Shown one piece after another: positions 35,527 through 44,777 of a DNA stretch of 64,000 nt. The stretch spans positions 5,270,001 through 5,334,000 of the forward strand of contig OZ253536.1 in NCBI GenBank assembly GCA_965262425.1, written 5' to 3'. The stretch is from CAZOZZ01 sp965262425. Its GTDB lineage: Bacteria > Acidobacteriota > Terriglobia > 20CM-2-55-15. Within the stretch, counting starts at the first letter, position 1, and every line of letters begins with the position of its first letter. The position numbers were made by a program, and so were the translations under genes. The notes under the pieces are model-generated. The model was not told where the DNA came from. It made no database searches and was given only the letters and a program-made list of their open reading frames with translations.

Positions 35527-35727
35527 TTACATCACAGGATGGCACAGGATGCACATAAAGTGGGCGAGACGGTTGGGATCGTCTGTGAACGCTTGCGGTA
35601 AGACCTTGAGCGCCACGTCCCGGTCGAGTTTGGTGTCTCTCGCTCGATACACCTCGCCCATGCCGCCCTCGCCGATCTTGGCGGTGACAGCATACGGGCC
35701 GAGAGTGGTGCCGGGAGTGGATAGCAT
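35527..35727 (-). pseudogene. N-terminal fragment of a Ser/Thr kinase
   Basis: 66 residues: MLSTPGTTLGPYAVTAKIG, EGGMGEVYRARDTKLDRDVA and LKVLPQAFTDDPNRLA, complete through the catalytic Lys, then an abrupt end (HFMCILCHPVM). The catalytic loop and all later parts are gone. Confidence 0.8.
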
Positions 35728-35729
35728 GA

Positions 35730-35791
35730 TCAGGGCGTGGGCACCCGCTCGAGCAGCTCTTGGTGCCCGTTCAGGACGACGTTGATTATCG
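35730..35791 (-). pseudogene. Kinase C-terminal tail abutting the next kinase start
   Basis: On the minus strand the frame reads IINVVLNGHQELLERVPTP and a stop, a diverged version of the family ending NWFEELKERVPVP. Two bases later the ATG of the kinase fragment at 35727 follows. Tail and head of two kinase genes are thus almost fused. Confidence 0.6.
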
Positions 35792-36369
35792 TCCAGAGTC
35801 ATACTCCGACGACGGACGGCTGTCTTTCAGTGACGGTGGGGGGCAGGGCGGTCAGACCGGCGTGTGGACGCTGTCAGGTGAAGACGGGGCCGAACCGGAA
35901 GTTTTCGTGGACCTGCCAGAATCAAATCAGGCGGGTTCTGTATTCTCACCGGAAGGGAACTGGATTGCCTACCATTCCAACGAATCTGGGGAGTTTGAGA
36001 TCTATGTGCAGCCATTCCCGCCGACGTTAAGCCAAGAGTCAGATTACGCACACAGGAGGCAGATGGCCTCTGTGGTCGCCTGATGGCACCCAGTTATTCT
36101 TTCGTCCCAATGGACAGCAGCAACAGCAACTGATGGCCGTTGACATCGAAACTACTTCAGCCGTGACATCTGGTAGCCCACAGCCAATCCCAATAGTTAC
36201 CCCCAGCGGTAATAGTAGGAGTTTCGACATCATGCCCCACGGGGAACGACTCGTGGTGCCTGTACCGGTGGACAATGAGGAAACCGAGGATGAGCAAGCC
36301 CCGGCCGACCAGATCAACATCATCCAAAACTGGTTCGAAGAACTGAAAGAACGGGTGCCGGTGTCCTGA
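35760..36369 (+). pseudogene. C-terminal propeller fragment, frameshifted
   Basis: First frame: VDYRPESYSDDGRLSFSDGG, SVFSPEGNWIAYHSNESG, FEIYVQPFPPT. After a +1 slip near 36045: GGRWPLWSPDGTQLFFRPNG, then DIMPHGERLVVPVPVD and the ending NWFEELKERVPVS. It is head to head with the kinase fragments on the minus strand, so an inversion or recombination between two family members took place here. Confidence 0.75.
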
Positions 36370-36439
36370 CGCCCATCCGTCTCGCTGACCAACCCCTCCA
36401 ATCACCGAAAACCTACTCCCGTACCCTGATCAAGCCCGT

Positions 36440-36481
36440 AGGAATTCCACTTTGATGTATTGTCGTCTACTCGGAAACGTG
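36440..36481 (+). repeat. Kinase 3' trailer and junction repeat
   Basis: GGAATTCCACTTTGATGTAT is shared exactly with the trailer at about 30893-30912, then TGTCGTCTACTCGGAAACGTGG, matching the repaired IS1595 target (AGTCGCCTACTCGGAGATGTG). The sequence up to 36641 has no gene. Confidence 0.7.
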
Positions 36482-36903
36482 GATTATTTAGGGGTACCAG
36501 GTAGGGCCGCCTGAAGGGGAGTCGCTGGATGCTCAACCATGCGGAGGGTGTCCTGAACTCCTTGTGATAGGCACCAAAGCTATCGCAGTATAAGTACAGA
36601 CTGAATCCACTTACCTGTTGATTGAGGTCGCGCGCGCGACTTGAGTGCGCCCTTCCGACTGGAGACTTTTCCCAAAAGTTTAGTACAGAATTATCGGCAT
36701 AGAGCGACGGCCTGAAACGAGTGGAATGAGAGCCCGCCGTCGAGGCTGTGGAAAATGTGGTAAAGCAGAGCGTTTTTTGCGAGGCTTTTCCAAACGGCTG
36801 TGGGAATCCGTGTTGTTTACGGATTTCCATCAGACGTGGCATTTTCCACATCCTCTCGCGCGAGTCGTTTTTGGGCCGGTCGCAAAGGACACCGATATTC
36901 GAA

Positions 36904-37260
36904 ATGGGAAAAATCCGTCGAAAGTTCGAACCCGAATTCAAACGCCAGATGGTCGAACAGGTCGAGACCGGGCAAGTAACGATGGCCCAGGCCGCACGCG
37001 AGTATCAAATTTCGCGAAGCCTGATCGAACGGTGGCGAAAACAGTATCGCAGCAACGTCAGCGCTCTGGCAGACCAGCCGTCCCGACAGGAGCGCCAATT
37101 GGAAGCCGAGAACGAGAAGCTGAAGGCGAAGATCGGCGACCTGGTCATGCAAATCGAACACCTAAAAAAACTGCAAGTTTGGGTTCGACAGCGGAAAAAC
37201 GCCAATACGTCCGCGATCACCTCGAACAACTTGGATCAGTTTCGAAAGCGTGCCAAGTGA
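36904..37260 (+). CDS. IS3-family OrfA
   Basis: 118 residues: GKIRRKFEPEFKRQMVEQVE, the helix-turn-helix MAQAAREYQISRSLIERWRK and a leucine-zipper-like coil (ERQLEAENEKLKAKIGDLVM). DNA-binding part of the transposase. The A7 run at 37164-37170 (CTA AAA AAA in frame) allows a -1 shift into OrfB, giving the fused active transposase. Confidence 0.9.
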   Translation: MGKIRRKFEPEFKRQMVEQVETGQVTMAQAAREYQISRSLIERWRKQYRSNVSALADQPSRQERQLEAENEKLKAKIGDLVMQIEHLKKLQVWVRQRKNANTSAITSNNLDQFRKRAK

Positions 37261-38093
37261 CCGGCTTGGCGCCCAGCAGCTACTACTACAAGCCGGACCG
37301 ATCGGACCGGCAGCGGCGTGAAGCCGAGGATGAGAAACTGCGTCTCCAGATCGACGACATTCATGCTGAATTCCCGGGTTACGGCTACCGTCGCATCGTG
37401 CGGGAACTGGACCGTCGTGGCATCCAGGTCAACGCCAAACGTGTTCGCCGCGTAATGGGCAAGTACGATCTCGGACCCATCGTTTGGCGTGCGTTCATAC
37501 GGACCACCGATTCGAAACACCAACTACCGATCTATCCGAATCTGATCAAGAATCGGAAGGTTCGTGCACTCAACGAAGTGTGGGTCGCCGACATCACTTA
37601 CATCCGGATTCGCTCCAGCTTCGTCTATCTGGCGGCGATTCTGGATCTGTATTCTCGCAGGATCGTCGGTTGGGCGATCTCCAAGCGGATCGACAGCGCC
37701 CTGTGCGTCGCCGCTCTTCGCATGGCTCTCGACTCTCGGCGGCCTGGTCCCGACTGCATTCACCACTCAGACCGCGGCAGCCAGTACGCTTCGGCCGACT
37801 ATGTCGACCTACTCGGTGAACACGGGGTCCAGATCAGCATGTCTGCCAAGGGCAATCCCTACGACAATGCATTCATCGAGTCGTTCTACAAGACTCTCAA
37901 ATACGAGGAGGTTCACTTATGGAACTATGAAACCTACGACGACGTGATCGAAAGGCTTCCCTTCTTCATCGAGGAAGTCTATAACTTCAAGCGCCTTCAC
38001 TCCTCTATCGGCTACGTTCCGCCGAATGAGTTTGAAGACGCTCTTGTGAACATGAAACCTGCTGATCGGCCTGTACTAATCCTAGGGAAATAA
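37170..38093 (+). CDS. IS3-family OrfB (integrase core), made by -1 frameshifting
   Basis: 308 residues from the shift point: TASLGSTAEKRQYVRDHLEQ, the HTH_21-like LQIDDIHAEFPGYGYRRIVR, then the rve core with WVADITYIRIRS (Asp), HHSDRGSQYAS (Asp) and NAFIESFYKTLKYEE (Glu), ending RLHSSIGYVPPNEFE. There is no good independent start; the product is expected as the OrfAB fusion. Frame intact. Confidence 0.9.
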   Translation, partial: TASLGSTAEKRQYVRDHLEQLGSVSKACQVTGLAPSSYYYKPDRSDRQRREAEDEKLRLQIDDIHAEFPGYGYRRIVRELDRRGIQVNAKRVRRVMGKYDLGPIVWRAFIRTTDSKHQLPIYPNLIKNRKVRALNEVWVADITYIRIRSSFVYLAAILDLYSRRIVGWAISKRIDSALCVAALRMALDSRRPGPDCIHHSDRGSQYASADYVDLLGEHGVQISMSAKGNPYDNAFIESFYKTLKYEEVHLWNYETYDDVIERLPFFIEEVYNFKRLHSSIGYVPPNEFEDALVNMKPADRPVLILGK

Positions 38094-38119
38094 CTCTCCA
38101 GTTCACGGGGCGCACTCCA

Positions 38120-38454
38120 GTTGGGTGTTTGGACGGTGTCTTTGGCGGAGCGGTCAGTTTCGCCAGCGCCTTGTTGACGAGATCCGCGGTCAACAGAAAG
38201 TCGTAGAAATCGTTGAAGAATCTCAGGAAAGTCTTGTGAAGATCTTCGTCTTCTGGAGCTGTCTTCAGGGTCAGCGCATACTTGGCGGCTGCGAACGTGC
38301 CTCCCGACACGCTGGCCAGGATCGTCACGTCTTTCAATATGTCCAGGTGATCCAGATATGACAGGACGCCCATGTGAAACCCGGCCGCTCGTGCTCCGCC
38401 ACCGGAGAATGAGAGCGCTACCGGACCGTCGAATCGGGAATTTGTGTCGGCCAC
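38120..38454 (-). pseudogene. Patatin-like phospholipase, truncated by the IS3 element
   Basis: A GTG start with GGAGG 7 bases upstream; 111 native residues remain. The oxyanion loop (LSFSGGGARAAGFHMGVL) and the nucleophile elbow (ILASVSGGTFAAAKYAL) are intact, but the catalytic Asp and the rest (normally 250-700 residues) are lost at the IS border. No continuation was found left of the IS. The frame runs on into IS sequence for 38 residues. Confidence 0.8.
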
Positions 38455-38475
38455 TGTGACCTCCCTTTTTGTTCT

Positions 38476-39905
38476 TTATCGCACAGAGTCTGCCACAGGT
38501 TCAGTTTGAGCGTTATAGGCTTTTGTTCGAACGATAGTGGAGTGAGAGCGTTGTTCCCAAAGGATCTTACCTGGAAGAGTGAGAACGATGCCGTGGCGAA
38601 ACGCCGGATTACTCCTGCCTTGTCGCCTTGTGTTTAGCGATGGCGAAATCCTGGGTGAGGACTGCCGAATGCCCAGATCGAACACGGCGACGCACAACTG
38701 CTGCGCCATCGCGAGAGCACTGTCCGTGTCGGTTGCGGGCAGGATCGCGGCGAACTCTTCGCCGCCATAACGGGAAACGTGATCCGACGAGCGATGGAAC
38801 CTGGTCTCGATAGTCCGGGCTATTTTCTGCAAACACATGTCCCCTGCGACATGACCGAAGGTGTCGTTGTAGATCTTGAAGAAGTCCACGTCGCACAGAA
38901 GCAGTGACAGGGGTTGAGCTTCGCGTCGGGCGCGGCCGAGTTCCTTCTCTAGCGTTTCATCAAAACTGCGTCGGTTGGCGATTCCGGTCAATGCGTCTAC
39001 CTGTGCGAGCGCCTCGAGTTGGAGATTGGTCTCGAGGAGTTGCTGGCTCGCCTGCTCGAGCGCTTCGTTCGTTTCGGTCAGATCGTTCGTCCGCTCGCCG
39101 ACCAACGCTTCAACGGCTTCTTTCCTTCCCAGCAAGACGTGAAGGTACGCCGCTACGGTTCCCGTCGTGATCAGCCCGACCACTACCGCGATGATAGCGA
39201 TCCACTCCCGTCCTCCCGCCTTGGCTCCCTCGATCGGAATCCAGGTTGCTTGCCATTGACGAGTTGCGACCGCAATGGTTTGCTGCACACGATCTTCCGA
39301 ATACGCAGTATCGGCCTGAATCCCACCGACACCTTTCCAGCAGACCTTCGTGTAGAGCAGTTCCGCGCTCCCGTCAGCCAGCCCGTCCTTGAGAACCAAC
39401 TGCAGCCTGCGGCTTGCGAATCCCTCGAGCGCCCTGTCTACAATGTCCTCGATGCGAAAGACTCCCAGCACGAAACCAGTCAGATCACGGCGCCGCGCGG
39501 CAACTGTTGGCGGAACTGTCGAGGTCTTGTAGACAGGCAAAAAGATCAGAACTCCAAACTGCCTCCGGCGCTCCTGGACCAGTGTCACACGCCCGGTGCC
39601 GACCATCTCGCCCGTATCCCTTGCGCGGAACAACGCTTGCCGGCGGGTGGGCTCGGAAGCCAGATCGAACCCCAGGGCTTCTTCGTTTCCCCGCTGAGGT
39701 TCGGCGTAGTACACGGGGAAGTACTCGTCCCTGTTCCTGACGGGAACCATCCGGGAGTTCGAAGTTCTCTCGGTGAATCGAAACCCGGGATAGACATCCT
39801 GAGCCGCCTGTTCCCACGCGTCCTTCTCGACGCCAGGCACGCGCGGGATCCACTCCAGGGCCTGGATGCCACTGGTTCGCTTGAGGATGGGAGCTGTAAA
39901 GACAC
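38476..39905 (-). pseudogene. CHASE-GGDEF diguanylate cyclase, truncated at both ends
   Basis: The frame starts inside a CHASE sensor domain (FTAPILKRTSGIQALEWIPR, then VPGVEKDAW; family members begin with a membrane span and ~60 more residues). One membrane span (IAIIAVVVGLITTGTVAAYL) and a coiled coil follow, then a GGDEF domain with DALTGIANRRSFDE, CDVDFFKIYND and RYGGEEFAAILP. The active GGEEF is kept, but after about 38665 the sequence leaves the family before VTVSxG. A TAA stands at the 5' junction near 39905, next to the stop of the DnaB-like gene. Confidence 0.75.
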
Positions 39906-39910
39906 TGAAC

Positions 39911-40618
39911 TCAGCTTACCGCCGCGATCTGAACCTCCCCGTCGTTCAGGAAGCATGTCTTCGTAAACAGCGTGAGATCTAGAGGATTCGGCAGCCGGAC
40001 GTCCTCAAGGCCCGGACAGGAGTTCGCCGACGAGTCGTAAGACCGATCGATCTGGGAGATGAACACGATGATGAGTCCGCGGTTGCTCGCGAATTGTTTC
40101 AGCGCGCGGACCTGGGACATAAGTTCCGGGTTCTCCCGTTTCTGATCAAGAAGCTGCAAGTAGTCGATGACCACCAGGGTTCCTCGCGGCGCAGTCTCCA
40201 GATGCCTGATGACGTATTCGGCGCTGATAGTGTTGTCGAACGCAAATCTGTCCTCGAAAGCGCCTGGCTCTTTGCCGATGGCACGAAATGCTTTCAGGAT
40301 GTCTGTCTGGTTGTACTCGAGCGTGAAGAACGCCCCGCGGTGACCCGACTTCATCGCTTCGACCGCGACTTCTAAGCTCATCAGCGTCTTACCGTGGCCC
40401 GGGCGGGCTCCCAGGAGGACCAAGTCCCCGGGATTCAGACGAGCAAACAGCTCCTTCGACGGGGCGGTAGCGGCATACCGGGCCGCGAGCAGGCTCCAGC
40501 CGCCGAAGCCCTCTTCGATGGCAATGCGATCCAGTGCTGCGTGTAGTGGAATGCCTTCGTTGCGCGAGATGATCTTGGCTCGGTGCTTGAGGCGGTAAAT
40601 GGGTGCAGATAGCTTCAT
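39911..40618 (-). CDS. Stand-alone DnaB-like RecA-fold ATPase
   Basis: 235 residues, only the ATPase core of a replicative helicase. An N-terminal ~50 residues (IYRLKHRAKIISRNEGIPLH) precede Walker A GARPGHGKT (about 70-78), Walker B LVVIDYLQLLD and the SQIDRS sensor. AGGAGG lies 7 bases before the ATG. It lacks the DnaB N-terminal domain and the linker, so it is not the housekeeping helicase; such short forms are seen on mobile elements and near toxins. The end coincides with the breakpoint of the GGDEF remnant, so the C-terminus could be altered. Confidence 0.75.
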   Translation of the reverse strand: MKLSAPIYRLKHRAKIISRNEGIPLHAALDRIAIEEGFGGWSLLAARYAATAPSKELFARLNPGDLVLLGARPGHGKTLMSLEVAVEAMKSGHRGAFFTLEYNQTDILKAFRAIGKEPGAFEDRFAFDNTISAEYVIRHLETAPRGTLVVIDYLQLLDQKRENPELMSQVRALKQFASNRGLIIVFISQIDRSYDSSANSCPGLEDVRLPNPLDLTLFTKTCFLNDGEVQIAAVS

Positions 40619-40870
40619 ACGAAACCTCCTATTTGCGAGCGATCGTCACAATCCCTCCTTATGCGTGTGGCTCGAACAGTCGGCTCGATCTGGATGAAGC
40701 CCTGCACGTGATGTGTTTTCCCAGATGGAGGGGGGAGGCATGGGCCATGGCCTGCAGACGAGTATGAACCACTTGCGGGGGATAAGAAATGCCTGACTGC
40801 CGTTCTTTTCGTTCAGATCAAGCAGGCTCCCAGCTCTTTCATTCCAACTAAAGCCCCCTTGCCCTCCCAT

Positions 40871-40909
40871 ATACAACACTGCTATACATATATACAGCAC
40901 TGTTATACA
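40871..40909. promoter_or_regulatory. Two 18-bp direct repeats 21 bp apart, likely PadR operator
   Basis: ATACAACACTGCTATACA at 40871-40888 and ATACAGCACTGTTATACA at 40892-40909 (16 of 18 identical), on the same face of the helix since 21 bp is two turns. The second copy holds the small palindrome ACAG-CA-CTGT. They end 65 bp before the PadR start and are far more AT-rich than the surroundings. No gene lies in 40640-40974. Confidence 0.65.
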
Positions 40910-40974
40910 ACCGAGCCCACCCAGCGCCCAGTCGCATAACCCAAAATCGCCCCAAACAACGAGGCCACAACCCA

Positions 40975-41328
40975 ATGCCACAACGAGTCCTAGGCGAGTT
41001 CGAACACCAGGTCCTCCTGGCTATCCTCCGTAAAGGTTCCCAATCCTACTCCGTCGAAATCGTCCTCGAAATCGAAGAACGCACCGGCCGGGAAGTCGCC
41101 ACGGCCGCAGTCCTCGTCGCCCTCCGCCGCCTCAAGGACAAGGACTATCTCGAGGACCAGTGGATGGAGCCGGGAACACAAGGGGCTCACGGGCGTCGCT
41201 ACTTCAGCCTCACCGCGAAGGCGTTGGAGGAGATGTCCGGGGCCCGGCAAAGGTACCTGAGCCTCTGGGACGGTGTGGAATCCCTCCTGGACGGCGCCGA
41301 CGCCGACGCCGTCGGAGGTGGGTCATGA
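40975..41328 (+). CDS. PadR family transcriptional regulator
   Basis: 117 residues: LGEFEHQVLLAILRKGSQSY, SVEIVLEIEERTGREVATAA, VLVALRRLKDKDYLEDQWM and a wing HGRRYFSLTAKALEEM. It is the short PadR form that precedes ADOP permeases in acidobacteria. Its TGA overlaps the ATG of the permease gene (ATGA at 41325), so translation is coupled. It probably represses the pair through the repeats at 40871-40909; the inducing signal is unknown. Confidence 0.9.
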   Translation: MPQRVLGEFEHQVLLAILRKGSQSYSVEIVLEIEERTGREVATAAVLVALRRLKDKDYLEDQWMEPGTQGAHGRRYFSLTAKALEEMSGARQRYLSLWDGVESLLDGADADAVGGGS

Positions 41329-43759
41329 CCGGCCGGATTGGGAACCGACCGCCGCCCCGGTTGGCGCGCCGGCTGTTGACCCTCCTGGTCGGCGCGAGCG
41401 CGGCCGGCGAGACATTGGCGGGTCTGGGGGAGTTGTTCCGGCTTCGCGTCGGGAGGGATGGCGAAGCTTCCGCCCGCCGCTGGTATTGGCGTCAGGTATT
41501 GGCTTTCGCCACCCCCAGGGGATGGTACCGTTCGGTACGACCCCGCAAGACCCCACTTGCGGGTGCGCTCTGGCAGGACATCGGCTTCGCTTTTCACACC
41601 CTCCGAAAAGCGCCGGTGTTTACGTTGGTTTCGTTGATGACCCTGGCCCTTGGGATCGGTGGCAGCCTGGCCATGTTTGGCATCGTGGACGCCTCCCTGA
41701 TCCGACCCCTTCCCTACGCCGACGCGGACCGGCTCGTGATCGGGCGCGCCACCTTCGATGGGGATTTGAATCCTTATGTGGCGGCTCCGGACTACTTGGA
41801 CTATCGGGACCGGGCTGCCACCTTCCAAGCACTGGCCGCGATCCTGCCCTTCGCCGGCGACGTCACCGTCACCGGCCCCGCCGAGCCCGACCGCGTCACC
41901 GTCACGACGATCTCGACGAACTTCTTTTCCGCGCTGGGCGTCGCACCCCTGCTGGGGAGATCGTTCGCTGAGAACGAAGGGAACGAGTCCGCACCGAACG
42001 TCCTCATCGTCAGCCACAGATATTGGCAAACCCGCCTTGCTGGGGCGCGCGACGTCCTGGGGCAGTCGCTCAACCTGGGCGGCGTGCCTTACACCGTGAT
42101 CGGCGTCATGCGGCCCGACTTCCATTTCCTCCTGGACGTGGACTTCTGGCGGCCCATGCGACCGGACCGGGACGCCGCGTCCTTGAGGGACCGGCACAAC
42201 TGGTTCGTCCTCGGACGCCTGTCGCCCGACGCGTCCATCGAGCAGGCCCAGAGCAACGTGGATGTCATTTCGGCCGATCTGGCCGAGGCGTATCCGGAGA
42301 CAAACAGCCGCAAGGCACTCGTCTTGACCGACCTGCGCAGCGTTCTGGTGGAGGACTATCGCGTCTGGTTGGGCATCCTCACCGCCTCGGCTCTGCTCGT
42401 CCTTCTGATCGCGTGCGCGAACGTTGCGGGGATGATCCTGGCGCGAGCGCCGGCCCGGCGGCAGGAGCTGTCTGTCCGCGCCGCCCTGGGTGCCGATGGG
42501 TTCCGGCTGATGCGCCAACTACTGGCCGAAAGCGTGACGGTGTCGGTCACCGGCGGTCTGCTGGGTCTCGGTCTGGCGACGGGAATCGAGCGAGGGGTTC
42601 TGGCGTTTCTTCAGATGGACCGGTTGGGTCTGCGAGAGATCCAGATCTCCACGCCGATGATTGTGATCGCGCTGGTTCTGTCCGTGGGAACGGGTCTTGC
42701 GGCGGGCCTCTATCCGGCCTTCCGGAGTTTCCGTAGCAACCTTGCCGACGAGCTCAAGAGGACCACCGCCAGGCTGGGCGGTGGGGGCGCCGTGTTCCGC
42801 AGCGGTCTGGTGGTCGTTCAGATTGCCGTGTCCGTGGTGCTTCTGGTGGGATCGGGTTTGCTGATCCGGAGCTTTCTCGAAAAACAGGCGGTGGATCCCG
42901 GCTTCGATCCGGTCGGGGTGATTACTGCGGAGATCGAGCTGCCGGACGCCGATGATTCCCGGGGAAGGACGCCTGCCCGGTTCTTTACGCAACTCGTGGA
43001 AGAGATCCGTGCGGAGCCTGGTGTGGTTTCGGTATCGGCGATCAGTCACGTGCCCATCAAGCAGCCTTTTAACACTTTCCGGGTTAAGGGGCCCGACTCT
43101 CCGCCGGATGGGGAAAGCGTTTTTCTTCGCGCCGCGCTGCCCGGCTATTTCGAAACCATGGGCATCCCAATTGTGGTGGGCCGGGCCTTCGAGAATTCGG
43201 ACGGTGCCGGCGGTGCCAATGCGGCCATCGTCAGTCAGTCCCTGGCCCGGAAGATCTTCGGTGCCGAGAACCCCCTCGGCAGGGAAGTGGAGCTCGACTA
43301 CTTCGGCAGCCCGCGCAACATGCAGGTGGTAGGGGTGGACGGCGACGTCCAAATCAGTGGCCTGGCGATGGACCCGGGCGTGACGCTGTATCTGCCCGAG
43401 GCCCTGCTCCAGTACGGAAGGATGCAGTTGGTCGTGCGTACCGCCGGCGATCCCACGTCGGTCAGCGTCTCCACGAGATCGGAATCCGGATGGTCCTGGG
43501 TGCGGAGCCATCGCGAATCGGAGGCTGGACATTGGGACGCGGGCTGGTCCTGGTGTGTGTGGGAGTCACCATCGGACTTGCCGGCGCGTTCGCCGGGTCG
43601 CGAGTGCTGCGGCAGATGCTGTTCGGCATTGCCCCGACCGACCCGATCACCTTCATTTCAGTGGCGGCCCTGGTCCTGGCGATCGCACTGATTGCCTGCG
43701 CGGTACCGGTCGCCCGGGCGGTGCGGAGTGATCCGACGACGGTGCTCCAGGCTATGTGA
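41325..43759 (+). pseudogene. ADOP permease with prefix domain, broken near its 3' end
   Basis: The prefix helix domain (PPRLARRLLTLLVGASAAGE.. RRWYWRQVLAFATPRG) is followed by the first span (FTLVSLMTLALGIGGSLAMF), a MacB-like periplasmic domain, three spans around 345-430 (LIACANVAGMILARAPARRQ), a second periplasmic domain and up to LVVRTAGDPTSV in frame. Then about 80-90 residues, including one membrane span, are deleted and the frame slips; the true ending (EIGIRMVLGAEPSRIGG..VARAVRSDPTTVLQAM) is in the next frame, 43460-43759. The main frame runs out at 43691 in arginine- and serine-rich nonsense. It is coupled to PadR. Confidence 0.8.
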
Positions 43760-43872
43760 GGGGGTCGGAGGCAGTGACGGCGGCCCTGGTCCACCGTTCC
43801 TTCTATTCGTTTTGCGACTGCACAGACCCAGCGTTTGTCCTGCTGAACATTGTTCATGTTGGGATGCCGCTT

Positions 43873-44334
43873 TCAGGCCCGTTTGTACACGGCTTCGAAC
43901 AGGACCTTCCACTCCGCTCCATCTGGGGACATCTCCATCATCGCTTTCATGGTGCCAGGGGTAGAAAAGTCAGAGGTCATCCGTGCATGCATTCCCGGTC
44001 CACCGTGGGCGAGGGTGAGAACGTCACCATCGAATCTTCCTACGAACAGCTCGGGAGGTGAACCCATGCAGTCGAACCAATGGAGGGAGTAGCGGTCCTC
44101 CTTCGGTTCATACGTGTAGACACCGTGTCCAGTGAATGAGACGGCTCCGTCGCGCACCTGTTCGTAATCGGCAAGCAGGGCGAATCCCCCGAGGCTGAGC
44201 CTGTGGCTGTTTCTTCCGATTGCCACACCGCCTTTCGGGTCCCACTGGGACGGGTGCATCGTCTCCTCACCTTCCCAGGATCCAGCCAGTTTCTCTAGCA
44301 AGCCGTGGCCAGCTGATGGCTTTGGCATGTCCAT
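43873..44334 (-). CDS. DUF1579 family protein
   Basis: 153 residues: LLEKLAGSWEGEETMHPSQW, a barrel of strands (GRNSHRLSLGGFALLADYEQ, YTYEPKEDRYSLHWFDCMG) and a final WKVLFEAVYKR. It is a lipocalin-like fold of unknown function. GGAG is present before the ATG. In gene orientation a GTTAGGC core (near 44380) stands about 45 bp upstream, as at the front of integron cassettes, but no attC could be found behind the stop. Confidence 0.75.
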   Translation of the reverse strand: MDMPKPSAGHGLLEKLAGSWEGEETMHPSQWDPKGGVAIGRNSHRLSLGGFALLADYEQVRDGAVSFTGHGVYTYEPKEDRYSLHWFDCMGSPPELFVGRFDGDVLTLAHGGPGMHARMTSDFSTPGTMKAMMEMSPDGAEWKVLFEAVYKRA

Positions 44335-44777
44335 GGTTACTCCTTCGGTTCATACGATCTCATGAATGGCCTTCACGTCGGCCTAACGAAAGACAATTCT
44401 ACAGAACTACGTAACTACAGATATCTTGCAGCCGACGCAGCGTTACAACCTCAGTGTGTGCTTCAGCTTAATGCAAATAAGTGAGTTCCTGGAAAGCATA
44501 TCGCCGAGTCGCCTGACGATTTCTTCACGCACAGGTACGCTACCCTTGACGGGTCTGAGTTATCTACTCTGGACGCTTCGTCATAGTGCTGGGATTTGCT
44601 CTTCAAGCCGGCGGCTTCATCCTCTCCTTCCTGGCAAGCGGCTGAACTTGAGATTTCAGTTGCGATTCCTTTTCCTCGCCAAAATCGCTCGCCGGAAGTA
44701 GCGCTCATGATCTGGATTGGCTTTTACCAACGAAGCCCATCAGGAAGCTCTTCCAGGAGGACTCTTGCTCTTAGGCA
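44335..44777. other. Gene-free stretch
   Basis: Besides the GCCTAAC/GTTAGGC core near 44380 I see no gene, repeat or clear terminator. The short frames on both strands have no family features. Confidence 0.4.

Larger units (their letters stand above)
36642..38119 (+). mobile_element. IS3-family insertion sequence
   Basis: Long imperfect ends: TGAGTGCGCCCTTCCGACTG GAGA... at the left (36642) and, as complement, TGGAGTGCGCCCCGTGAACTG GAGAG... at the right (38119); both continue inward to a shared TTAGTACAG. It carries overlapping orfA and orfB with a run of seven A at the frameshift point. The right end cuts into a patatin gene. Confidence 0.85.

Noticed and set aside
38005..38119. C-terminal 38 residues of the patatin reading frame
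   Set aside because: They are translated from the right end of the IS3 element, not from the patatin gene.
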